This document shows, piece by piece, positions 36,501 through 46,977 of a DNA stretch of 64,000 nucleotides. The number at the start of each line of letters is the position of its first letter. Within the stretch, counting starts at the first letter, position 1. Under the pieces are notes generated by a model. The model did no database searches. It saw only the letters and a list, made by a program, of their open reading frames with translations, and was not told the origin of the DNA. The DNA lies in contig JABRWF010000001.1 in the NCBI GenBank assembly GCA_018343915.1, positions 4,898,001 through 4,962,000 on the forward strand, given 5' to 3'. The position numbers and the translations under genes were made by a program. Source of the stretch: Agroathelia rolfsii. Its lineage: Eukaryota > Basidiomycota > Agaricomycetes > Amylocorticiales > Amylocorticiaceae.

Positions 36501-37481
36501 GGCTCTTCCGTTTCTGGATATGGTCAGCCTCCCCCCTCTTCCGTAACTAGCGGAAATGGATCGTCGTCAAGTGGTATCTCCAACATCAAACAGTCTGGGC
36601 TGATGGGCTTGGGCGGCTCCGGCCTGAGCCTTGGACCTCTTATGGCGGACCAGAGTCGTAGTCGCACGACGAGCCACAGTGCCTTCGCGAGTGTCAATGG
36701 TGATCATTTGATCACCAGTAACAGCAGCAACAACAAAAACCAGTCAATGGCGTCAAGCGGGAGCGCAAATAGCCACGTAGACTACAAGGAGCCGCGCAGG
36801 CAAGACATGAACGAGTCGCCGCCGCCCTTGACGACGTACGGTGATCCGATCATGGAGGTTGTGTTGGACATACGTGAGCAGCGCATGAGTCTTGTTCAGA
36901 GCCTGAGGCAGTATGTATTTGTGCATGCTGCTATCATCGAAGGTGCACTCCAGATCTCGGACGAGCTCAAGGCCAAGGGTGTTTCCGTTGAGTCCGCTGT
37001 GCCGAAGAAAGCGACGAAGGCGGGCATGGATTCTGATGAGATGAAGAAGTCGAGCAGCAAGCATAATCATCTGGATGCGTCGTCATCGCCTTACTTCCCT
37101 CCTGTACCCAGCGCAAAGACGGCGGCGGCTGCAGCAACGAGTGATGCTGCTGCTGCTACTGCCGTAGGCGACAAGATACTTGTCGATATCGTCTCACCAC
37201 GACCATATCGAGTGCGCGGGACGAGCAGCAACAGCGACGCTCCCTCCATTATGAGCGCCGTTTCGTTTGGCTCTGGCTCTGGTTCCGGCTCGGGGTCGGG
37301 GTCGTCACCGGCGAAACGGTCCGCGAGTCCGACAGAGTTAATGAAAGAGAACAAGATGGGCGAGCTGAGCTTGTCCAAGCGGCCGAGTATCAAGCGGAAG
37401 CAGCGCGAGAGCGAGATGGGCCCGACACCGTTTATGAGGAGTTCACCGCCTCCACCTCCGCCGCCGTTGCCTCAGCAGTAA
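31822..37481 (+). CDS. rhodanese-PTP protein tyrosine phosphatase (Pyp/MAPK-phosphatase type) with a split catalytic domain
   Basis: Four exons: 31822-33215, 33296-33460, 33820-35443 and 35535-37481, giving 1709 aa. An N-terminal rhodanese-like domain (about 115-245; LVLDIRPHAVYASGRLPNS) has Asp where the catalytic Cys loop would be (IIVYDVD), so it is probably a docking module. The PTP domain starts at KNRYRHIWPFEHARV (about 463). It continues through DDYVNASYIQ, TQGPLPATYVDFW, a WQD version of the WPD loop (W656), and the P-loop HCSAGVGRTG with nucleophile C761. The Q-loop REQRMSLVQSLRQY comes only at about Q1510, so about 750 Ser/Pro/Gln-rich residues sit inside the catalytic domain. Fission yeast Pyp1/Pyp2 share the rhodanese-PTP layout and inactivate stress MAP kinases; the same role here is inference. 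Confidence 0.88.
33521..33554 (+). repeat. poly(T) run in intron 2 of the phosphatase gene
   Basis: 34 consecutive T in a 359-nt intron, far longer than the gene's other introns (80-91 nt). Confidence 0.95.
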
Positions 37482-39482
37482 AGTGCTGTTAGTGATTGGT
37501 ATGTGTTGTATTGTCTTCTGATTCGTCTTACGGGCATACTAACCTGTTGGCCAGCATTTCTTTTCTTGTAGTTTTGGTTCGTCTTCATAGTTTTCGCTAA
37601 CGTAAATGGCTCTTATGTAGCCAACACCTAAACTTGTTTGTATCTCAAGTTCCTCTTTATTTTTCTTCCGCTTCTTTTTTTCACTTCCCTTCTTCACTTC
37701 TCTGGAATTTCTTCTCTGTTATAAATTGACATCTACTCATACACATGAATACATATCTCCATTTTTCTCATGCACATTCTCCCCCCATCATTTAGTTCTC
37801 TCCATCAGATCCAATACCAGTGTCATCGAAAATATTCATTATCATCATCTTTGTCTACTTGTTTCTCCCATTACCACTACCACAATATATATGCATTCAA
37901 TTTTCTTACCCTATTGGCCAGTTCAATTTGTCTACCATCATTGCCATGCATAACTATTTTGTACTTGTGTCTGGTCATCTGCCTTTTGTGCCTTTTTTTT
38001 TTCTCGAATGTGACTTTTTTCCTATCCTTGTATTATCCATCCTGGAATAATTTACTTACAAAAAATGTCCTCATGTCATTTATTGTTGGATACCGCTCCC
38101 TTTAATTGCCCACCTGTAATCCGCTTCTGAAATGGCATGGTAATCAGTGTTTTCTTCTGCAGTTATAATCTGTAGAAATTTCTACTTGTTTTATTACTCG
38201 TCGTTTGCATATTACACTGTAGATAAGGTAACAAAACCGCCGACGTATTTATCTACTACTATAAAGGAGGGCCCGGTTGTGATGGATTGAATCCAATTAA
38301 ATGTATGTTACTTTGGGATTGGGCTGTCAAAGACTATAAGTCAAACACAGCCTGTTTGAGGCTATTTCTGATCATCTAGAGGTTATTGTAGGGCGTTCAT
38401 TGGAACACACGCATAACTCGTGACGTCACACGTATTTTCGTGCTTTTTCTAGCGGTTATTTCGCCCCACATGATAAGGTCTTGATTATCATATCCTGATT
38501 CTAGCTTCACGTGATACCGCTTTATTTATTTATTTATATTTTTATTTTTACATTTATATACCGCATCATGTACTAAAAACAAACTACGGTGTCGTAAAGG
38601 CTATAGTGTAAGTTACGCAGTATAGGGAAGTATGGAGTGTAGTGGCATAGGGGTTATTATAATGGAGATACTGGAAAGGTCAACAGACCAGATAATTGTG
38701 TTGATCACGTGTTTGGAAAAGTAGTGTTGTCGCATGGGCATAAGACTGACTCAGAGGGAATAAAGCGAGCATAGTAGTCACCTCTAAAGCCATGGCCCAG
38801 GATAGTTTGGATTATTCGGGTGTGTACATCCCGGCGGCCATTAAAGTTGCGGTGGAAAGGGGTGAGTTTAGTGGAAGGTGGTGTGCGAAGAGCTATGGCA
38901 GCTAGGTTATTATGGGGAAGGGTAGCCCATTCCGAGCGCCAATCTTTAAGTGTGGTGTCACGTGATACCGCCTTTGATTATCATATCTTGATTATAAAAA
39001 CATCTGAATACAATGGTATTGCTTGATATGCGGCATTAATTCTGAAGTAGCACAGCCCCAAAAAGATACTCCTATACATCTCACATTCTCTGAAGAATAT
39101 CCAGCAGAGCAGCCTTTGGAAAAATCTATTGCAAGTGTGAGTGAAAAGGCTTTGAAAAAGATGAGCAAGTAGAGGCTCTACGGCTGATCATGACACAACA
39201 AACGGTTGTCACTCAAAAACAAGGCCCGCATGGAACTAGAGAATTCGGGCGATATAATTGAAGATTGATCCGATGATGATCAGACTCAGATTCTAATCCA
39301 GTCTTCAAATTTATACTAGTATACTTTTTTGGATATATGTGGATTCTAACTTGTGAATTAAACGGACTGTATCACATTGTGTGTCTGTGAATATATTGAT
39401 AGTAGAATCTCAAGAATCCACGCTTTGAATTATGTATTTTGATTACAAAAAATGTATACAAATGATTATATTGAAATAAATG
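37482..39482. other. intergenic, nothing recognised
   Basis: 2 kb of AT-rich sequence. Pyrimidine-rich 3' flank of the phosphatase gene up to about 38050. A short segment (cacgtgataccgc with TTGATTATCATATC nearby) occurs twice, at about 38485-38520 and 38957-38990, and may be a small dispersed repeat. Confidence 0.5.
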
Positions 39483-39820
39483 CTAATATAAGCTAAAACT
39501 AGCACCATGACCACGATTTTTAAAATGCGCAAAATTATTTTCCTCAATACTAGGCACTGATAGCATGTCAGAAAAAAATTTCGGAGCAAAAGAAAGATAT
39601 CATGAGGCTGTAGAAATTCCGGAAGTTGATCGTTTTCAGTGCTTTTTCAATATAATTTGCAATACTGAAAATGGTAAACTTCCGGAATCTCTATGGCCTC
39701 ATCAGATTTTTTTTACCTGAGATTTGTTTCCCTGACATACTATTAATGCCTAGTATTAAGGAAAATAATTTTGCACATCTCAAAAATCGTGGTCATGGTG
39801 CTAGTTTTAGCATATATTAG
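39483..39820. repeat. long inverted repeat (foldback or hairpin MITE), about 338 bp
   Basis: The left arm (from CTAATATAAGCTAAAACTAG) and the reverse complement of the right arm (from CTAATATATGCTAAAACTAG) match over about 160 bp with scattered mismatches (about 80 percent by eye). They leave only a tiny AT-rich loop near 39652. No coding frame. The ends may be flanked by TA, but this is part of a TAAT context and cannot be called. It could be a non-autonomous DNA transposon or a decayed pair of inverted copies. Confidence 0.85.
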
Positions 39821-40555
39821 TATACACCCTGTCTTGCCCCTTTTACAATTGACTAGTAAATATTCAACTATACAGGCCTCTAGAGGGCATATAAAAGGTC
39901 TTATACTAATTTTTGTTTGAAGAGAAACGGTGTGGAAGTGATCGTGATCAACCTGCATGTGGTCTCTAATTACATATTGTGGGGACGAGTACATGCGCGC
40001 AATGAGATAGAGTAATAAAAAAGATAAATTCAATCTACAATACGTATGTACAATGCTGCTTTGACTTTTTAGTTTTCCCAACACTAGTATTAATCATACA
40101 AATAAGGTCATAGATGTTGGTGAAAATACATGTATAATAGTACGTACTGTGACGTTCACAGTAAACCTATGCACTACTACAGAGCGGGCCATACTAGATA
40201 ATAATTAATCATCAATCGGATCACCGCTGACTCGGATCATCCTTTGGTCCATCAAAATAAGTCGGATCATTTAGTTAGCGCCATAAGACTTTTGCCTCTC
40301 CCGTCATCATTATGTGACGATGCCATCACGACTTGAAACCAAATAGTACGTTGCCTGCACTTAGAGCTCATCTTCTAAGTTCAAGTTGAAGCATTTTACT
40401 GTATTGTCGGCTAATTCAATCATTATAATTGAATCATCTCATGATCCGTATAATATTGATCGTGATGATCATACTATAGTAACCACCAGTCATATATTGC
40501 TGACCTGCATCTGAGTCTCATCCCCTTCCATTCAAGGCAACTCTATACTACCACT
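39821..40555. other. upstream region of four-TM copy A
   Basis: About 735 bp, AT-rich, with the short palindromic stretch TTGATCGTGATGATCA at about 40457. No gene recognised. Confidence 0.5.
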
Positions 40556-43405
40556 ATGGCTAAATCCCACCAATTATTAGCCAGCGCAGAAACTACAAGT
40601 TCCTGTGTTGATCCAAGGTTGGATAAAGGACAATCTAATTGCCACACTGTTTCTGCCAGTGTTGCCAGCGTCAACTCACTGCTGCCAGTGGGTGACGATT
40701 TTCTGACTCACTCAAGGCTAGATGAGACAAGCGCTCCAAAGGACTCCCGGCTCAAGCTTCTAACTTTAGTGTTGCATGCAACCTGGCTTGTTATCCACTG
40801 CGCTCTGCTTGTTATACTCAATCTGCATCTTGAATCACGCATAGTACTACCCTTTGCGGAAGAGTCAAATACATTCTCAAGTGCTATAATTGCAGTATCT
40901 CAGGCATTCGTAGTTGTAAGTAGTTTCTACTTATGCACTATATCGGTCGACCTGACTTGGTGATAATTAGGTTTTCTCCTCTCTTTTACTTTTCCTTGTG
41001 CAACGAGTTGCATTACAAAAAATACTGGGTACCCAGCTATTCCTTACAACAGCTCACGACAATGCAACTGCATGGACAGGACTTGGATCCGCGTTAATGA
41101 CATTGTACAGGCAATGGTCGGTACCAGCTGCTCTTTTGTCCACTTTGTCTATCACAATATACCTCGCTGCGTTGGCCATCTTGCACATTACAACCCCATC
41201 GCTTCTCAGCATGCAGCCATTCAATGATACAACGCAAATGGTAATCTCATCAAAACTATACTCCAATATAGATGTTACAAATACCTTAAGCCCGTATGTA
41301 TAATCCCCCCTATCCAGCTCTTAATTATATTTCATAGCTGAATCATCGGATAAGGAGCTTTCAGGGTCTAGTAGAATCAATGTATAACTACTTGGAGCCA
41401 GCAAAAGTACTTGATGTCATGACTCTTATGGATATTTCCCCAACATTAGGACTGCAGGATAGCACGCTGTACGATGTCATCTCCGACAATAGCGGAACAG
41501 GGGAGACTTTAGTCGGGGCGCTATCTTTCGACGTCTCATGTGGCACTCTACAAAATATAACTGCTTCATGGATATCTGCTCCTGATAATATTCATAACAT
41601 ATCCTGCGGTCAATATATAAATTTGGAGTGGCAGTACCAAGACTATCAGTGTAACTTTTCTGTTCCACCATACATACCAACCAAGGATGTGGGCTTCCTT
41701 ACTGGGAGTAAGTCCACTCACAAACATACAACAACCGGACTTAGAAGTACTGATTGGGAAGAAGATTTGAGTTCTGAACCCTCTATTTTCTATCATCATT
41801 CTCCTATGATGACAATTAATTGCAAGAATGAAAGCGGACATCCTTACGCTCCTATTTCGGTATCTTAGCTTTTACCTTCATCAGCAAAAATACAAATTCA
41901 CTTGTTCATTCCCCCCCCCCTTTTTTAATAGCTCTTTTCCTCTTTTAAAAGGGGGTAAAGTGTTTTTAAAAGCGGAGAGGAGTAGACAAGTGGATTTGTA
42001 TTTTTGTTAATGTTGAGGTCTGAATTGATTCTTATGACATATTGTTAGAGTGTTCTTTTTACCTCGGGCATGATTTTTGCTGACTCATATCATTCCAACG
42101 GATCCATGATACCTCCTCTAGAAGATTTTGCCAATCATAGTCTGAGTATGAATTAAATATTTTTCTATTACTATTTGGACTAAGTTTTGGCAATTTCTTT
42201 AGATATGCAAGTAATGGGGTGTACGCTATCCTATCAAAAGCACCAAGTGTTGGTGGATGTTAAGACAAAGCAAATGACATCATTGAATGGAAGAAGCATA
42301 AAGGAAGAATCGGTGTGGTCTTTATGGGAACCCGAATTCCAGCCTCCCATTATCTTAGACCAAGGTGTTGACTATCATAACTTGAACGTCTCATATAACA
42401 CATTTTCCGCAGAGGTGAACCATATATATATCAACTTAATGCCTTCAAATTAACTTACAGAAACTGGAATTTCACGTAGTGGCCATTCATTTTTGAAATA
42501 GAGGAGTCACCTTGGATTTTATCGGCTGGTTCCATGTCAATAGCTGAAGACGAGAACCCATCCCTACTACAACTTGGTTATTGCATTCCCCAAAGCATCC
42601 CTAATCTAGAGAAGTATGTTAGAAATGCCGTGTATAAAGACTAATGGTTGACTAACTTGGCTTATTAATAAAATAAAATAAAAAGGTTTTTGCTCCATAT
42701 CCTTCCCAATTATAATAACTCAGCTTCTTGCTACAATGGATCTCTACAAGATTTAGAAAATGCTCTTGCGACCATGACTGCAGCATATTTTTGGAGTGGT
42801 GGGTTACTTACATCTGTGCCAGTATTTTCTTCAAGTTAATCGGTAACACACTCTTTTCGAATTTTGTTTGTACCAGCTATACAAATCACGCCCGAGGCGT
42901 TTCTTGGAGACGAATCTTCCAGTGGGGAAGTCACAATTAGAGAGTTCACTTTAAAATATCGTCTTCGAGTAAGTGCCGACAACAGCGATTGGTATAATGT
43001 CCAGATTAATTCTAATTTACTCAACATTACAAACAACAGCTAAACCTGATACCGGTAAGCCGACGTTGAATCTGATTGGAAGGCGGACTATGTAAGCTAA
43101 TTGACACATCTCACTAGGTCACTGTTGGCCTCTCCGCTTCCATTCTCCTCCTCCTTGCTTTTCTATCTCTAGCAAGAGGATCCATAAAGCAATCACACGG
43201 GTTAATCAATAGCCTTGACCCATTACAAGTAGTTTGGATTAGTCAACAGTATCCTGAGCTATTCCAACGCATAGCCGACGTCCGCTTCCCATTAACAGAG
43301 AATTTGCGTGCTGCCGGTATGGTCCCTATGCGCCTATATACTCGTCACGGAAACCCAATAGATCAAGAAGGGCTGTCCAAAGATCATGAGGTGAAGGCAT
43401 CATAA
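40556..43405 (+). CDS. four-TM membrane protein, copy A (unrecognised family)
   Basis: Eleven exons: 40556-40915, 40971-41293, 41355-41707, 41762-41859, 42049-42145, 42203-42414, 42480-42613, 42686-42798, 42877-42968, 43040-43054 (15 nt) and 43118-43405, giving 694 aa. A Ser-rich N-terminus (about 75 residues) precedes three helices (LTLVLHATWLVIHCALLVIL; SSAIIAVSQAFVVVFSSLLLFL; LLSTLSITIYLAALAIL). A large polar region follows (about 380 residues) with Cys and many N-x-S/T sites, probably extracytoplasmic. The fourth helix is VGLSASILLLLAFLSLA, and the cytosolic tail contains NSLDPLQVVWISQQYPELF. The exon 3 acceptor (AAG) and the 54-nt intron 41708-41761 are inferred from copy C; that intron can also be read through in frame. 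I do not know the family. Confidence 0.75.
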
Positions 43406-44028
43406 TAAGGGTATGAGCGATATGTAGAACAATTATTGTGTCCTGGCCAGGGCGTGTTGCAAATAGTAGGCATGACTTGTCATATAATATTTCAAAACAA
43501 ATTCAACTCGAAATACAGTAAAGTATCAAAGGAGGAAATTATTACTAGTAGACCAAGTAATGTACATGTACCCTTTACGGCAAACTAGAATATGCATGAA
43601 TCACTAGTATCCGAGTCGTCAAGTGCACCGTGACTGGCAGTCTAAAACGTAGTACCAGTAGTCCGAGTCAATTACGATGTACAGGTCATTGGCAATGTAC
43701 ATATTAATGGCAACTACAGCAACATTTTTGGCCCAATAAATACTTATGCCCTGGTTTCTGTAAGTGACCTTCTCATGCCAGTGCTTTTCAAATCGTTTGC
43801 TGAGTTAAGGATGACTCATTTCGACTTCTTTAAGTTGGGCCATTCTATTTACTTTAGACATGGTTTTTAATTTAATTTAATTTAATTTAATTTTTTAATT
43901 TTACCGATTCAATTCATGCCAGCAGTTCTATGATACCTCTACTAATAGAGTATACAACTAATTCAAGTCCGAGGCTAGGTACGAACTAACAAAATGTAGT
44001 TTGATATATCTAGGTATTTCTTATAGAC
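43406..44028. other. spacer between copies A and B
   Basis: No alignable 5' half of copy B is visible here. A (TTTAA)n tract lies at about 43866-43891. Confidence 0.5.
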
Positions 44029-45144
44029 ATGCTGATCATGAACTGCGCACTATTATACCAGGAGCACAAAGGGTTGGTTGATGTTGAGACAAAACCGATG
44101 ATATCACTGGCATCTGACAAAAAGCAAATAACAACTGAATCCGTGTGATCAATATGGGGGGCGTGAATTCAGACTCCCATACTCAAGTACGCTAGCACCC
44201 CAAGCACCTTGTCTATGGTAGCGAGTTGTGTATATGAATTCAGTCTCTCTTTGGTCCATAGAAAGCGGGATACGATCCTGTGCATGGTGGTTCTTTTCCA
44301 GACAGACAAACCTTGGATATTATAGGGACTCAACCTGACTCATTAAGTGTTCCCGAGAGCACACTAGACTAAGAACAGTATGACAAATGCTGCCATGTAG
44401 ACAGGCGGATGGTTTTCTTATTCTAGCAACTTGGAAACAGATTCATATTACAGCACCTTCCCGGTTTCAACGGCTGTTCCTCTTACAATGGTTCTCTGCA
44501 GGATTTGGAGAATTCCATTGCTAGTATGACTGCAGCGTATTACTGGAGTGGTACGACAGCTATTAAAATAATAAAATAATATGTAACTCTCTTTCCGAAA
44601 ACTGTGTTAGCCGCACAAATCATGCCGGAGGGAGTTCTTGGAAATGGATCTTCTGATGGAGAAGCCACAATCACTCAGATTGCTTTGAAGTATCGTCTCA
44701 AAGTAAGTTTCGGTTATCAATGTTTAAACCGCCTGTGTGCTCAATATTACAACAAAGGCTGAATTTGATACCGGCGAGTCAGCATGGAATTTAGTCTAGC
44801 ATACGCCATGCAAGCCAATGGATACATATTTCCAGGTCACTACCGGTCTATTTGCTTCCTTATTACTCCTCCTTGTTTTCCTAGTTTTGGAAAGAGTATC
44901 CCCAAAGAAGTTGTCCGGACCCATTCGCAGCCTTGACCCGTTGCGAATGATTTGGATTAGCCAACAACACTCTGAATCATTCCGGAAGATTGCCGATGTC
45001 TGCATCTCTTCAACAGAGAATCCTCGAAAGGCTGGCATGATCTACGCGCGCCTAGACGTTAGTCGTCGAGATGCAATCCAGAGTGTAGAATTGTCGAAGG
45101 GATGCGAGATGGAAATAGGAGAGGATGGCAGGAATGAGATATAA
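44029..45144 (+). pseudogene. four-TM family copy B, 5'-truncated pseudogene
   Basis: Matches only the second half of copies A and C. The exon at 44029-44185 (YQEHKGLVDVETKPM) has TGA at 44146-44148, where A has Trp (VWSLW), and another TGA at 44164-44166. Then come the exons LPGFNGCSSYNGSLQDLEN (about 44435-44551) and PEGVLGNGSSDGEATI (about 44613-44702). The 15-nt microexon LNLIP follows near 44760-44774 with degraded splice sites: the donor reads GCGAGT, and the base before the exon is changed. The terminal exon, 44836-45144 (VTTGLFASLLLLLVFLVL to the stop), is intact. No N-terminal helices remain. It is tandem and co-oriented with A. Confidence 0.85.
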
Positions 45145-45583
45145 AGTGCTTGGGCACTAACATTTTCCAGGTAGTAGAGATAATTTATAATGATAAAAAC
45201 GAGTAACTCGAGATAACCGGAGGATCTGGGCAGTTGATATGATTGCAACACGATTGTGTATGACTCAGACATGTCGTTATTGTGAAGTAAGTTTTTGTCC
45301 AGAAATACAAAGTGCTAAATTTAATCCTAAGTCAAGTAACGGTAGATTCGGACGCCACTTGCATTTTATTGACGGGATGGAGTAGGTTGAGATAGCTCTT
45401 GAGATGCTATATTCAGTGAACGTCGGAGAGTTTGCCTAACGAAGAGAAAGGCAGGCCGGAACCAGATGATTGCGTGTGTGATCAAAACGCGCATATGCCA
45501 GGGACGCGCAATCATCATCACAGGCAGCCAAGGTCAATTCCACACCACCACCGTTTCCAACCTATCATTGTGTTTTCTGTGCC
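45145..45583. other. spacer upstream of UMP1
   Basis: 439 bp between pseudogene B and the UMP1 start. It must hold the UMP1 promoter. No further feature recognised. Confidence 0.5.
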
Positions 45584-46290
45584 ATGGTATATACTGTTTC
45601 ATGATTCATGGCTACCACCAAGTAATTATAAAGGATACAGGAGCCTTCATTCCGCATCGTGCCTGCATCCACACCCAAATCAGCGTCTGTCCGAGACACA
45701 GCAGGTAGTCTTGGGCTTCACGACACACTCGTTCACGGACCGCGCAGTCTGGCTACAGAAGTAAGGACAGACAATGATTCAAGTCGCCTGCGTCAACGCC
45801 TAGAGAGTGTGCGTTCTTCACTACATTTATCATGCAAGATGCATGAAAGCACTCAATATCACGATTGCGTACTATGTAGTGGGAAGAGACCCAGGACAAC
45901 CTGAAGCTGACAATGCAGCGCAACATCTACGGCCTGCATGCACCCATAAGGATGCTCATGGAGCGCAAGCTGGTGTCTCATGTGCGTAGTCAATGATGAG
46001 ATGAATGAGTTGCTGTCTAATCGCTCACTTCTTCGTTTTGACCCCTGTACCATTAGAACCCACATATGCCCGTCATGCCTCAATCGCAATCAAACCTCCA
46101 TCTTGACATTCTTATGGGTCGTGACGAGTTTATTGAGACGCCCGACGTGTTCCTCGGCGCGATGCCAGGTAAGAGTGATGCTCTCCTATAGCATTTATTT
46201 CAATATTGATCATAATACCCATCCCCAGGTATGCAAACATCTGCCCCGATGGATATTCATGACGATATGGAGAAGAAGCTACGGATGTAG
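45584..46290 (+). CDS. UMP1: UMP1 proteasome maturation factor (POMP)
   Basis: Five exons: 45584-45586 (the ATG alone), 45641-45808, 45880-45981, 46057-46168 and 46229-46290, giving 148 aa. Ump1 is the chaperone enclosed in half-proteasomes that is degraded when the 20S core matures. Family blocks are EPSFRIVP, then GSLGLHDTLVHGPRSLATEV, then WEETQDNLKLTMQRNIYGLHAPIRMLMERK, then NLHLDILMGRDEFIE, and the end DIHDDMEKKLRM. Length fits (yeast 148, human 141). Introns are 54-75 nt with good GT-AG borders. The first coding exon is just ATG followed by GTATAT; the next exon continues with GAG CCT in frame, and no other ATG precedes the conserved start. Confidence 0.9.
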
Positions 46291-46977
46291 AAACTTTTTC
46301 TTCTCGTTTGCTTTTGAATCACAAACGCACGAACGATGCAGTATTGTAATATAAACACACTTTGCCAGAAACTGCTTGCTACAGTCACATAATTCTCAGA
46401 TAAAAGCCAATTGACTCTGTATCTTTTCGATGTATACCTATAGCTAAACTGGTGGGGTAAACAAGACACAGGACTTTTGGAACAGCAATGTTCTCCTATC
46501 AGTTTTCTGATTCAGACAACCAAGGCGCCAAGTCATCGCTTACACAACTAAGACAATCGGACACCATTTTTTAATTACATTTTGATTTGATTACATCAAT
46601 TGCAAGAGTGTTTTGTTTACAGGAGTTGTAAAGAAGACAGACTTACGAAAAGTCTAAGCCGCCCAACCCCGTTCAGGTCGGCGGCGCGTTCTTGCACTGC
46701 TGTTGATTTCATACTTTCATCCACCACGCTGCACACACTATCGCCCGGGAGCCGGCTTTACTTTTCCTCTTAGTATCTTTCTCCCTTCCTCTGTCTGCTC
46801 TGTAAACATACAGCATTTCTTTCGTTGTGCCTATTAGCAACTGTGGAACCCTCTCAGTCCTTGTATCTCCCCTCGGCGATCTAATTTGCACAGGGTGGAC
46901 GCAAGTTCAAACCGAAGCACACACGCACGCACACCTCTTGGCACGCACACGATCAAAGCACTGCATCTTCAGATACT
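46291..46977. other. intergenic between UMP1 and the Myb/SANT-like gene
   Basis: About 690 bp. The final 120 bp contain ACGCAC/ACACGC repeats just before the ATG at 46978. No gene recognised. Confidence 0.5.

Noticed and set aside
39743..40084. 113-codon minus-strand frame
   Set aside because: Its first half is one arm of the inverted repeat; no protein features.
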